This document shows positions 1 to 6,967 of a stretch of 64,000 bases of DNA, one piece after another (within the stretch, counting starts at the first letter, position 1; each line of letters starts with the position of its first letter). Below the pieces are notes generated by a model. That model saw only the letters and a program-made list of their open reading frames with translations. It did no database searches and was not told the DNA's origin. Source of the DNA: Chloroflexus islandicus. GTDB lineage: Bacteria; Chloroflexota; Chloroflexia; Chloroflexales; Chloroflexaceae. Position numbers and translations under genes: made by a program. The stretch covers positions 62,001-126,000 of the forward strand of contig NZ_LWQS01000060.1 in assembly GCF_001650695.1 (NCBI RefSeq). Reading direction: 5' to 3'.

Positions 1-1
1 T

Positions 2-715
2 ACCGGGTTGGCGCGGCTGTTGATGCAAGCCACCCAAGATGCCTACACTAAACTGCCCTACCAGCGGTGGGCGCCGTTTTTGACCAACCACGACCAAAAC
101 CGGGTTATGTCAGTGCTCGGCAACGATGTTACCAAGGCGAAGCTGGCGGCGCTGGCGCTGTTGACCATGCCGGGATTGCCGTTCATCTATTATGGGGAAG
201 AGATTGGCATGCTCGGCGTTAAACCCGATGAGCGCATCCGCACGCCGATGCAATGGACAAAAGAGGAGTTTGGCGGCTTCACCAGCGGCTTCCCATGGCA
301 AATGCCGCAACTCGATTACCCATCGAAAAATGTGATGCTGCAAGACGAAGACCCGGACTCGCTGCTCAATGCCTACCGGCAACTCATCCACTTGCACATC
401 AACACACCGGCGCTAGCGACCGGCGACTTTATCCCGTTGCAGGCCAAAGGCGACGACATTGCCGCCTACATCCGGCGCAGCGGTGATGATATAGTAGTAG
501 TGATCATCAATTTCGACGCCGTCCCGACCGAGCCGTTTACGCTCTCGTTGAGCGGGAGCGATTTGCCGGACGGAACGTACCAGCTTGTGTCGCTGTACGG
601 CACGCCGCCGGCCCCGCCGGCGCCGCTGACCATCAGCAACGGCGCGATCGTCGAATACCAACCGTTCACCGAAATCCCGGCCCAGACGGGCTATATCTTG
701 AAGGTGGAGCGTTAA
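2..715 (+). CDS. GH13 alpha-amylase/alpha-glucosidase, C-terminal part (5' end outside window)
   Basis: The frame is open from the left edge, so this is the last ~237 residues of a larger enzyme. The segment FLTNHDQNRV is conserved region IV of family GH13, with the catalytic-site His-Asp pair. It is followed by PGLPFIYYGEEIGM and RIRTPMQW, typical of amylases and oligo-1,6-glucosidases acting on alpha-glucans. The last ~90 residues form the usual C-terminal beta domain. No signal peptide can be judged because the N-terminus is missing. The stop codon overlaps the start of the HipA-like gene by one base, implying co-transcription. Exact substrate cannot be assigned from this fragment; the family assignment is firm. 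Confidence 0.9.
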   Translation, partial: TGLARLLMQATQDAYTKLPYQRWAPFLTNHDQNRVMSVLGNDVTKAKLAALALLTMPGLPFIYYGEEIGMLGVKPDERIRTPMQWTKEEFGGFTSGFPWQMPQLDYPSKNVMLQDEDPDSLLNAYRQLIHLHINTPALATGDFIPLQAKGDDIAAYIRRSGDDIVVVIINFDAVPTEPFTLSLSGSDLPDGTYQLVSLYGTPPAPPAPLTISNGAIVEYQPFTEIPAQTGYILKVER

Positions 716-1491
716 TGTTACGGAGAGTGACTGCCACCCGTTATGTGGCGCCGCTGCGCGAAGGCGGCTCGCTGCCGGCGATTGTCGAAGCCGACGACGA
801 CGGCCTGTACGTGGTCAAGTTTCGCGGCGCAGGGCAGGGGCCAAAGGTACTGGTCGCCGAGTTGATTTGCGGCGAACTGGCCCGCGCGCTCGGCTTGCCG
901 GCGCCGGAACTGGTGCTGATTGAGGTTGATCCGGCGTTGGGGCGCAACGAACCCGACGGCGAAATACAAGACTTGGTAACGGCCAGCGCCGGGTTGAATC
1001 TGGCGGTTGACTTCTTGCCCGGCGCGCTGGCGTTTGATCCGATCGCGATTCGCACCCTCAACCGCGAATTAGCTTCGTTAATCGTCTGGTTTGACGCTTT
1101 TATCACCAACGTGGATCGAACGCCGCGCAACACCAATTTGCTCTGGTGGCACCGGCGGCTGTTTCTGATCGATCACGGCGCGGCGCTGTACATGCATTAC
1201 ACGTGGCACGATTATCAAAGCCGGGCCAGAATGCCGTTCAGCCAGATCCGCGAGCACGTGCTGTTGCCGGCGGCAACCGAATTAGCAACAGTTGATGAGA
1301 CGCTGGCGCGGCAGATTACCCGCGATCTGCTGTGGGAGATTGTGGCGAAGGTGCCGGATGAATGGCTGGCCGATCCGCGCTTCCCCTCGGTTAAAGCGCA
1401 CCGGGCAGCGTATGTCGAATACCTCAGTCTGCGGCTGGCAGCGCCGCGCGCATTCGTACAGGAGGCCATCGATGCCCGCGAGCGCCTTTGA
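715..1491 (+). CDS. HipA-like family kinase
   Basis: A 258-residue protein with the signature of the short HipA-related kinases (HipA_2 type). NVDRTPRN at about residues 132-139 matches the catalytic-loop NxDRxxxN pattern, and LIDHG at about 151-155 matches the metal-binding D-x-G equivalent. The family resembles the kinase core of the HipA persistence toxin but lacks its N-terminal subdomain; no HipB-like DNA-binding partner is encoded nearby. The ATG overlaps the upstream GH13 stop (TAATG), and the end overlaps the downstream DUF3037 gene by 20 bases, so the two small genes are translationally coupled. Kinase family is supported by motifs; substrate and physiological role are unknown. Confidence 0.82.
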   Translation: MLRRVTATRYVAPLREGGSLPAIVEADDDGLYVVKFRGAGQGPKVLVAELICGELARALGLPAPELVLIEVDPALGRNEPDGEIQDLVTASAGLNLAVDFLPGALAFDPIAIRTLNRELASLIVWFDAFITNVDRTPRNTNLLWWHRRLFLIDHGAALYMHYTWHDYQSRARMPFSQIREHVLLPAATELATVDETLARQITRDLLWEIVAKVPDEWLADPRFPSVKAHRAAYVEYLSLRLAAPRAFVQEAIDARERL

Positions 1492-1912
1492 GTATGCTCT
1501 GTTGCGGCTGGTGCCGCGCGTCGAGCGGGGCGAACAGATCAACATCGGGGTGGTGCTGCTCTGCCGGCAACAACGCTTTCTCGGCATGCGCACGCAACTC
1601 GACGAGGGGCGGATTGCCGCGCTCTGGCCCGATCTCGATCTTGAGCCGGTGCGTGAGCAATTAGCCGCCTTTGAGTTAGTCTGCGCTGGCGGCAGGGCAG
1701 CGGGGCCAATCGGGGAACTGCCGATCTACGAGCGATTCCGTTGGCTCACGGCGACGCGCAGCACCATTATCCAACCCTCAGCGGTGCATTGCGGGTTGTG
1801 CGAGCAAGCGCCGGCGACGCTGGAGCACATCTTTGCCGAGATGGTGCTGGTGCCGGGTGAGGTGATGGCGCCGCATAGTCGCAACGAGACGCAAAAAGAG
1901 ATTGGCAACTAG
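1472..1912 (+). CDS. DUF3037 family protein
   Basis: A 146-residue protein beginning PASAFEYALLRLVPRVERGE and continuing with INIGVVLL, the conserved opening of DUF3037. A later SAVHCGLCEQAPATLE segment corresponds to the family's conserved C-terminal stretch. The start ATG at 1472 lies inside the 3' end of the HipA-like kinase gene and is preceded by a strong AGGAGG at 1459-1464, which decides this start over longer in-frame extensions. DUF3037 proteins are often found beside HipA-like kinases, from general knowledge of this family pair, suggesting they act together as partner, inhibitor or substrate. No biochemical function is established. Confidence 0.82.
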   Translation: MPASAFEYALLRLVPRVERGEQINIGVVLLCRQQRFLGMRTQLDEGRIAALWPDLDLEPVREQLAAFELVCAGGRAAGPIGELPIYERFRWLTATRSTIIQPSAVHCGLCEQAPATLEHIFAEMVLVPGEVMAPHSRNETQKEIGN

Positions 1913-1944
1913 GCGAGATGCAAGGGGTGCGCGAGCCGATCGGC

Positions 1945-2316
1945 TCACAACTCGGCGCGCACCCGTTCGACCATGGCTTGGAGCGCAAACCGGGCCTTGC
2001 CCAGATTAGCAATCTCGCTGAGCACGCCGAGCACCCCGTAATAGCCGGGCATAATCTGGGTCGCCAGCATCAACAGCGCATCGGTTTCGATCACCAGATC
2101 GCGCACATACCCGGCGCCAATCCGATCAGCCGCCGCGGTTGCCCGCGAGGTCAGTTCAGCCAATTCGAGTTCGGCTAACTCGATATCGAGATCAAGTTCA
2201 ACGGCGGCGGGGTGATAAGCCATCGCCACGCTGAGGCCATCGGTGCCGACAATGCCGGCAAACTGGGCGCCTTTGACGCTGGCGATCGTTTCGTTGAGGA
2301 TCGTGGTGACGTTCAT
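1945..2316 (-). CDS. Roadblock/LC7 domain protein
   Basis: A 123-residue single-domain protein of the roadblock/LC7 family. The opening NVTTILNETIASVKGAQFAGIVGTDGL is the usual N-terminal helix plus first strand, and the middle and end carry the alternating helix-strand pattern with a hydrophobic core. Bacterial members such as MglB dimerise and regulate small Ras-like GTPases, often in polarity or motility. No MglA-like GTPase is present in this window, so its partner must be elsewhere. It is the last gene of the minus-strand dnaX-ybaB-recR group but is separated from recR by ~200 bases of repeats, so co-transcription is uncertain. No strong ribosome binding site is visible. Confidence 0.72.
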   Translation of the reverse strand: MNVTTILNETIASVKGAQFAGIVGTDGLSVAMAYHPAAVELDLDIELAELELAELTSRATAAADRIGAGYVRDLVIETDALLMLATQIMPGYYGVLGVLSEIANLGKARFALQAMVERVRAEL

Positions 2317-2405
2317 AACAGTGTGATTGGGTTATTGCGAAGCGATTGCATAGAGCGGTTGTTTCAGCTTGTGGACGATCGCTGCGAGTGGCTTCATCCG
2401 CTATC

Positions 2406-2480
2406 GGGGCAGAGCAGCGCTCTGCCCCTACGCGCGGGGGCAGAGCGCTGCTCTGCCCCTACGCGCGGCTCGCAATGACA
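2406..2480. repeat. Twin hairpins plus a CTCGCAATGACA tag
   Basis: Two inverted repeats with arms GGGGCAGAG/CTCTGCCCC lie at 2406-2428 and 2437-2459, 31 bases apart and joined by CTACGCGCGG. They are followed by CTCGCAATGACA at 2469-2480, a tag that recurs at 15925 and 36350-36430. The region fills the gap between recR and the roadblock gene. It may affect read-through or mRNA stability for these minus-strand genes, but there is no T-tract typical of an intrinsic terminator. Confidence 0.75.
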
Positions 2481-2515
2481 TCAGGCAGCGATGCTCTGCC
2501 ACACCCCGATGGTCC

Positions 2516-3133
2516 CTACAACTCCCGCCGGCCTTCCAACGCCGAACCAAGCGTTTCGGGATCGGCCCATTCCAGATCGCCGCCGGTGGGCAGGCCACGG
2601 GCCGGGCGCGTGACCCGCACGCCGAGCGGAGCCAGATCGCGCAACAGTAAGAAGGCGGTCGCTTCACCCTCGGTATTGGGATTGGTAGCGAGAATCACCT
2701 CGTTGACCGGCTCGCTACGCACACGGGCCAGCAGCTCATCAATCTTGAGATCCTCGCGATAGATGCCCTCAAGCGGAGCGATATGGCCGTGTAAGACGTG
2801 GTACAGACCGCGATAGGCGCCGGTACGTTCGATCGCCAGCACATCGAGCGGCTCTTCGACCACGCAAATCTTGGTCTGATCGCGGCTAGGATCGCGGCAG
2901 ATCGGGCACAACTCGCCGACGGTGATATTGAAGCAGCGCCGGCAATACCCCACCTGCTCTTTGACATCGAGGATGGCCTGCGCCAGTGCTTGGGCCTGCT
3001 TCGGCTCAGCGCGGAGCAGGAAGAAGGTCAAGCGCGAGGCGGTCTTGGGGCCGATGCCGGGCAGCTTGGCAAACTCCTCGATCAAGCGAGCGACTGGCGC
3101 AGCGATCAATGTTTGTTCTGGGTGAACGGCCAT
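2516..3133 (-). CDS. recR: Recombination mediator RecR
   Basis: A 205-residue protein of normal RecR length. An N-terminal helix-hairpin-helix segment (LPGIGPKTASRLTFFLL, about residues 24-40) is followed by a four-cysteine zinc finger (C64, C67, C76, C79) and a Toprim domain (about 87-180) containing VVEEPLDVLAIERTG and ATNPNTEGEATA. RecR works with RecF/RecO to load RecA onto gapped single-stranded DNA. It lies 17 bases downstream of ybaB, in the widespread dnaX-ybaB-recR order. The ATG at 3133 has GGAAGG just upstream. Assignment is secure. Confidence 0.97.
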   Translation of the reverse strand: MAVHPEQTLIAAPVARLIEEFAKLPGIGPKTASRLTFFLLRAEPKQAQALAQAILDVKEQVGYCRRCFNITVGELCPICRDPSRDQTKICVVEEPLDVLAIERTGAYRGLYHVLHGHIAPLEGIYREDLKIDELLARVRSEPVNEVILATNPNTEGEATAFLLLRDLAPLGVRVTRPARGLPTGGDLEWADPETLGSALEGRREL

Positions 3134-3150
3134 ACCTTCCCCGCAGCGGC

Positions 3151-3453
3151 TTAGAACAGCCCCTTCAGCCCGCCGGTGAGCGGCTGCATCCGCTCTTCGG
3201 CCAACTGCTGGGCTTTGCGCGAAGCGTCGTTAATAGCAACGAGCAACAGGTCTTGCAGCATGTCTACATCATTCGGGTCAACCACCTCGGGCGCAATCGT
3301 GATGGACTGCACCTCGCGGTGGCCATTCATCTTGACCGTAATCGCGCCGCCGCCGGCAGTACCCTCCACAATCGTGGCGGCCAATTCTTCCTGCACCTTC
3401 TGCATCTGGCGCTGCATCTGCTGGGCCATCTGCATCAGTTGGCGTTGATTCAT
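3151..3453 (-). CDS. YbaB/EbfC family nucleoid-associated protein
   Basis: A 100-residue protein starting MNQRQLMQMAQQMQRQMQ, the glutamine/methionine-rich helix typical of YbaB/EbfC. It continues with the beta-strand core (TVEG-like TIVEGTAGGGAITVKMNG, then VQSITIAPEVV) and the DPNDVDMLQDLLLVAINDA helix. These small dimers bind DNA and are usually encoded between dnaX and recR, exactly as here. The start at 3453 is chosen because GAAAGGAG precedes it and because upstream in-frame sequence runs through a hairpin repeat. Function beyond DNA binding is not resolved. Confidence 0.95.
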   Translation of the reverse strand: MNQRQLMQMAQQMQRQMQKVQEELAATIVEGTAGGGAITVKMNGHREVQSITIAPEVVDPNDVDMLQDLLLVAINDASRKAQQLAEERMQPLTGGLKGLF

Positions 3454-3501
3454 GGAATCTGCTCCTTTCACGCACTGGTAAAGAGGTTTACATTTGGCTT
3501 T

Positions 3502-3585
3502 GGCGTGCGGCAGTTTGACTGTCGCACGCCATATTGTCACGCTGAAACAATGATTTGGAATGCAGCAGTTGCACTGCCGCACGCC
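3502..3585. repeat. Two REP-like hairpins (GCGGCAGT family)
   Basis: The first hairpin, 3502-3530, has arms GGCGTGCG/CGCACGCC plus an inner CAG/CTG. The second, 3557-3585, has GGAATGCAGCAGT opposite ACTGCCGCACGCC with imperfect outer pairs. They sit between dnaX and ybaB. The same sequence family appears as an array between thiM and thiE (46658-46936) and after the EamA gene (54545-54616). Confidence 0.8.
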
Positions 3586-3680
3586 ATACGATCGCACACA
3601 GACAACCCACTCACGACAGGTCACAGAGCCACGCACTTCTGCTACACAGGGTACCATACTGCGCGCCGCTTGTACAGCAA

Positions 3681-5519
3681 TCATTCCGGTTCGAGCGGCT
3701 CAATATCCACGATCTGGGCATCAAAGATATTCAGGGCAGCGCGCACCAATTCATCTTTGCGCGCCTCGCGAATCTTGCCGCGCAGATCGGTGGGTTCGAC
3801 CGATTTTTCTTCGATTGTGCAGCGGACGGCGTAGACTTTGCCTAACCGGCGGCGCAACACCTCTTCGATAATCGCCCGATTTTTCGGCTCTTCCAGCCGC
3901 TCTTTGTGAAAGGAAGACGACACCAGCAAGACGATAGTATTCCCTTCGACATCGTAAGGGCGGGCGCTATTGAGCAGCGCCTGCACGGTCGGGCTGCGCG
4001 GGCGGACATCGCGCTTAAAGTCTTCCCACGTCGCTTCGAGCTGTTCGAGCAAGGACAGTTCGGCATCAGCGGCGCGAGCGACTGCCGGATCAGCCGGCGG
4101 GCGGGCGTGTTGGGCCGCGGCCCATGCTGCCGGCGGCGGGGGCGGCGGGTCGGCGGCAGGCGCAGGCGCGGGCACTGATGGTTCAGGCGACGGCGCTGGC
4201 GTAACCGGCGGCGGGTCGGCAGACACTGGTTGGCTGGCAACCGGCGGGCGGGGTGGTTCAGCCGGGCCAGCCGGAGCCGGTTGCGGGCGGGAAGCGGGCA
4301 GCGGCGCAACGCTTGCGCTTGTGACAAAGCCAAATTGGCTCTCAGACAAGTGCGGGCGCGGCGCGACGGCTGGTGCGCTCGGCTGGGGCCGGGCCGGTTG
4401 CGGACGCGGCGCTACCGGTTGGGCCGCGGGGGCGGGAGCGAGCAACGCTTCGACCACCGCTACTTCGAGCGGCAGATGGCCGTAGGGCGTCGTGCGCAAC
4501 TGGTAATCAAGATTGCTAAACAGCTTCACCCACTGCACCAGCGCTGCCATCTCGGCCTGCTGCGCCCACTGCGCCAACTGCGCCGCCTCATCGTCGCCGA
4601 GGTCGAGCAGCGAGCGATCGCCGGTCGCCTTAAGCAACATCACCGCGCGCAGCCGTTCCACCAGATCGCGGGCGAACTGGCGCAGATCAGCACCCTGATT
4701 CGCCACCGCATTGACCGCGCGCAGCGCGGCGGTCAGGTCAGCGGCGAGCAAGGCCGCGATCAACGCATCTACTTCGGCGGCAGCAGTCATGCCGAGCAGA
4801 CTCTGCACGTGGTGCAGGGTAATCGGCCCCTCGACGAACGAAGCCAACTGTTCGAGAATACCGAGCGCATCGCGCATACTGCCGGTCGCAGCGCGGGCAA
4901 TCGCTTCGGGAGCGCCATCGGCCAGCGCGATCCCCTCAGCGGCGGCAATCCGGCGCAAGTGGGCCGCCATCGACGTCACGCTATGGCGGACGAAGGTAAA
5001 GCGCTGGCAGCGCGACAAAATCGTCGCCGGCACCTTATGCACTTCGGTCGTGGCGAGAATAAAGAGCGCGTGATCGGGCGGCTCTTCGAGTGTCTTGAGC
5101 AGAGCATTAAACGCCGCAGTCGAAAGCATGTGGGTCTCGTCGATGATATAGACCTTCATGCGAGCGACGCTGGGACGAAACTGCACCCGCTCGATAATCT
5201 CGCGCGCATCCTCCACGCTAGTGTGGGAGGCGGCATCCATCTCGATCACATCAACCGCGCGGCCCTCGGCGATCGCCGTACACATCTCACACGTCCCGCA
5301 GGGACGCGCCGCCGGATCGGGATGGAGACAGTTCACCGCCTTGGCCAGCAAGCGGGCCATCGTCGTCTTGCCGACGCCACGCGGGCCGGTGAAGAGATAG
5401 GCATGGCCGACCCGGTCTTCGGCAATCGCATTGCGCAGCGTCTGCACCACATGCTCTTGCCCCACCAGCTCGGCAAAGGTTTGGGAACGCCATTTGCGGT
5501 AGAGTGACTGAACTGCCAT
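3681..5519 (-). CDS. dnaX: DNA polymerase III subunit gamma/tau
   Basis: A 612-residue clamp-loader ATPase. The AAA+ core carries Walker A GPRGVGKTT (about residues 45-53), a zinc-binding set C64, C74, C77, C80, Walker B IIDETHML (about 125-132) and the SRC motif at 169-171 that supplies the arginine finger. Domain III follows to about 370. A proline/alanine-rich linker of about 100 residues leads to a C-terminal tau-like domain that contacts the polymerase and helicase in characterised systems. No obvious slippery A-rich frameshift site was noticed, so a separate gamma product is not evident. It heads the minus-strand dnaX-ybaB-recR group. Confidence 0.97.
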   Translation of the reverse strand: MAVQSLYRKWRSQTFAELVGQEHVVQTLRNAIAEDRVGHAYLFTGPRGVGKTTMARLLAKAVNCLHPDPAARPCGTCEMCTAIAEGRAVDVIEMDAASHTSVEDAREIIERVQFRPSVARMKVYIIDETHMLSTAAFNALLKTLEEPPDHALFILATTEVHKVPATILSRCQRFTFVRHSVTSMAAHLRRIAAAEGIALADGAPEAIARAATGSMRDALGILEQLASFVEGPITLHHVQSLLGMTAAAEVDALIAALLAADLTAALRAVNAVANQGADLRQFARDLVERLRAVMLLKATGDRSLLDLGDDEAAQLAQWAQQAEMAALVQWVKLFSNLDYQLRTTPYGHLPLEVAVVEALLAPAPAAQPVAPRPQPARPQPSAPAVAPRPHLSESQFGFVTSASVAPLPASRPQPAPAGPAEPPRPPVASQPVSADPPPVTPAPSPEPSVPAPAPAADPPPPPPAAWAAAQHARPPADPAVARAADAELSLLEQLEATWEDFKRDVRPRSPTVQALLNSARPYDVEGNTIVLLVSSSFHKERLEEPKNRAIIEEVLRRRLGKVYAVRCTIEEKSVEPTDLRGKIREARKDELVRAALNIFDAQIVDIEPLEPE

Positions 5520-5553
5520 CGCGCTTTCGGGTGTCGGTTGGTCAGCAGAGGGT

Positions 5554-5562
5554 ATTATACCA
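5554..5562 (-). promoter_or_regulatory. Extended -10 promoter for dnaX
   Basis: Read on the minus strand the sequence is TGGTATAAT, a perfect -10 with a TGn extension, 35 bases upstream of the dnaX start. There is no convincing -35 hexamer at 17 bases, which is acceptable for extended -10 promoters. The same TGGTATAAT string precedes the genes at 6302, 43647 and 48311. Confidence 0.6.
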
Positions 5563-5579
5563 GAGGCGAGCGGACAGCA

Positions 5580-6050
5580 TATCTCTTAGAAGCCCGCGGC
5601 GCGGGTTGAATAGCCGCGAAAAGACACAAAAGGCACAAAACATGGTTTGAATATCTTTGTGGCTATCCCCCAAACCTCATTTTGCGCTCTGCGCCCTGCG
5701 CGCCTTTGCGTTTGAACCCTCGGCTACGAAGCCCGCTGCGCGGGCTGAATAGCCACGAAAAGACGCAAAAGGCACAAAACATGGTTTGAATATTTTTGTG
5801 GCTATCACCCAAACCCATTGCACGATCTGCGCCCTGCGCGCCTTTGCGTTTAAATCCTCTGCGGCTTAGCATTGCCTCCCTCCCATCCCAACCCTGCTCC
5901 CACTGCGCGGGAGCGGGGAGCGCAGCGCCGGACTGTGAGGCATTGCACAGCCATTAGAAGCCTGCTGCGCGGGCTGAATAGCCACGAAAAGACACAAAAG
6001 GCACAAAACCATGAGGTTGATGGTTTGGGTATCTTTGTGGCTATCCTCCG
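5580..6050. repeat. Three-copy intergenic repeat, no gene seen
   Basis: The 782-base gap between dnaX and the gene at 6302 has no credible coding sequence. Three copies of one element start near 5589, 5728 and 5957. Each opens with GAAGCCCGC, a small GCGGGC hairpin, then AATAGCC(A/G)CGAAAAGAC and CACAAAAGGCACAAAAC, and ends with TTTGTGGCTATC, the complement of the opening GATAGCC-like arm. Spacer text rich in GCGCCCTGCGCGCCTTTGCG repeats between copies. Part of the element (GAAGCCCGCTGCGCGGGCTG) recurs near 50256 and 50592. Confidence 0.8.
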
Positions 6051-6253
6051 AACCCCGTGGCACTCTCTACGCCCTTATTTACCGCCACTATGGACTGATG
6101 ACGGATGGAGCGGCATCAAAAACCATTTGCTTCACCTTGGCATTTTTGAACTCACGAGCGACAATCGCATCAACATGCCCGACATCTACCGGATCGGGTT
6201 CGGGCTTGGCCGGCGCGGCGGGGTCAAACCGATCAACACTAGAACATCACCGG

Positions 6254-6262
6254 TGGTATAAT
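6254..6262 (+). promoter_or_regulatory. Extended -10 promoter for the 6302 gene
   Basis: TGGTATAAT lies 40 bases upstream of the ATG at 6302, with no clear -35. It would give a leader of about 30 bases before the start codon and drive the two-gene unit with the McrB-like ATPase. Confidence 0.55.
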
Positions 6263-6301
6263 GGTACGCTAGTATCACCCGTCTGCGCCAGAGGATGCCC
6301 T

Positions 6302-6967
6302 ATGCTCACCTACGAGCAATTGATTGCCCTGTTGATCGAAAGCCTCGAACAACACCAGATCAACATCGTCCACACCCAAGAACTGCTTGACGTTCACACG
6401 TTGGGGCGCAGCCTACACGTGACTTGTTTGCCGCCGAATACCGATAAAACCGGCGCATGGGCACAACCGCCGTTGCGCGCCGTGGTGAGCATCCACTGGC
6501 CGGCGGAGCTGACCATTGCCTCATTGCACGGCCAACCCATCATTGATGCACTTAACCAGATCGCCGCCGAGCGGCTGCGCACGATGCGGCGCGCGAGCCC
6601 AATGGCGTTCGACGTGACCTATTTCCTGCCGCTGAGCGATGACGAACAGCAGACAACCCATTTTGAGGATGCAACCACCAAAATCCTCGAGCTCTTTGCG
6701 CGCCATACTGACATTGAGGATAACTTCGAGATCAACGGCGTCTTCCGCTTAAGCAGCGAACAGTCGCCAGCACTGGCGCAATTAACCGTGACCCGGCTCT
6801 TCCCGGTGGAGCGATTGCAGGCTGAGGCGGTGGAAGAGGTGATTGCGGCCATGAGCGGCGAACTGCGCGAGATCCTGCCGCGGTTGGCAACGGTCTTTCC
6901 GCCAACGCCGAGCGATCCTGAACCGGGGCTTGATCCGCAGTTTTATTTGCGACCACCGACTGCCTGA
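6302..6967 (+). CDS. Protein of unknown function upstream of McrB-like ATPase
   Basis: A 221-residue soluble protein I do not recognise. It lacks a signal peptide and membrane segments. The N-terminal half alternates helix and strand (LTYEQLIALLIESLEQHQIN, then RSLHVTCLPP and VVSIHWPAELTIA), and the C-terminal half contains FDVTYFLPLSDD and TVTRLFPVERLQAEAVEEV. It is acidic overall. The ATG at 6302 has AGAGG a few bases upstream and follows an extended -10 promoter. Its TGA overlaps the ATG of the ATPase gene (TGATG), so the two are almost certainly translated together and may form one complex. The function is open; it could be a regulator or target adaptor for the ATPase. Confidence 0.65.
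   Translation: MLTYEQLIALLIESLEQHQINIVHTQELLDVHTLGRSLHVTCLPPNTDKTGAWAQPPLRAVVSIHWPAELTIASLHGQPIIDALNQIAAERLRTMRRASPMAFDVTYFLPLSDDEQQTTHFEDATTKILELFARHTDIEDNFEINGVFRLSSEQSPALAQLTVTRLFPVERLQAEAVEEVIAAMSGELREILPRLATVFPPTPSDPEPGLDPQFYLRPPTA

Noticed and set aside
4230-5507. Long plus-strand open frame opposite dnaX
   Set aside because: It is an antisense shadow of a conserved high-GC gene, has low-complexity Arg-rich translation and no ribosome binding site or family match.
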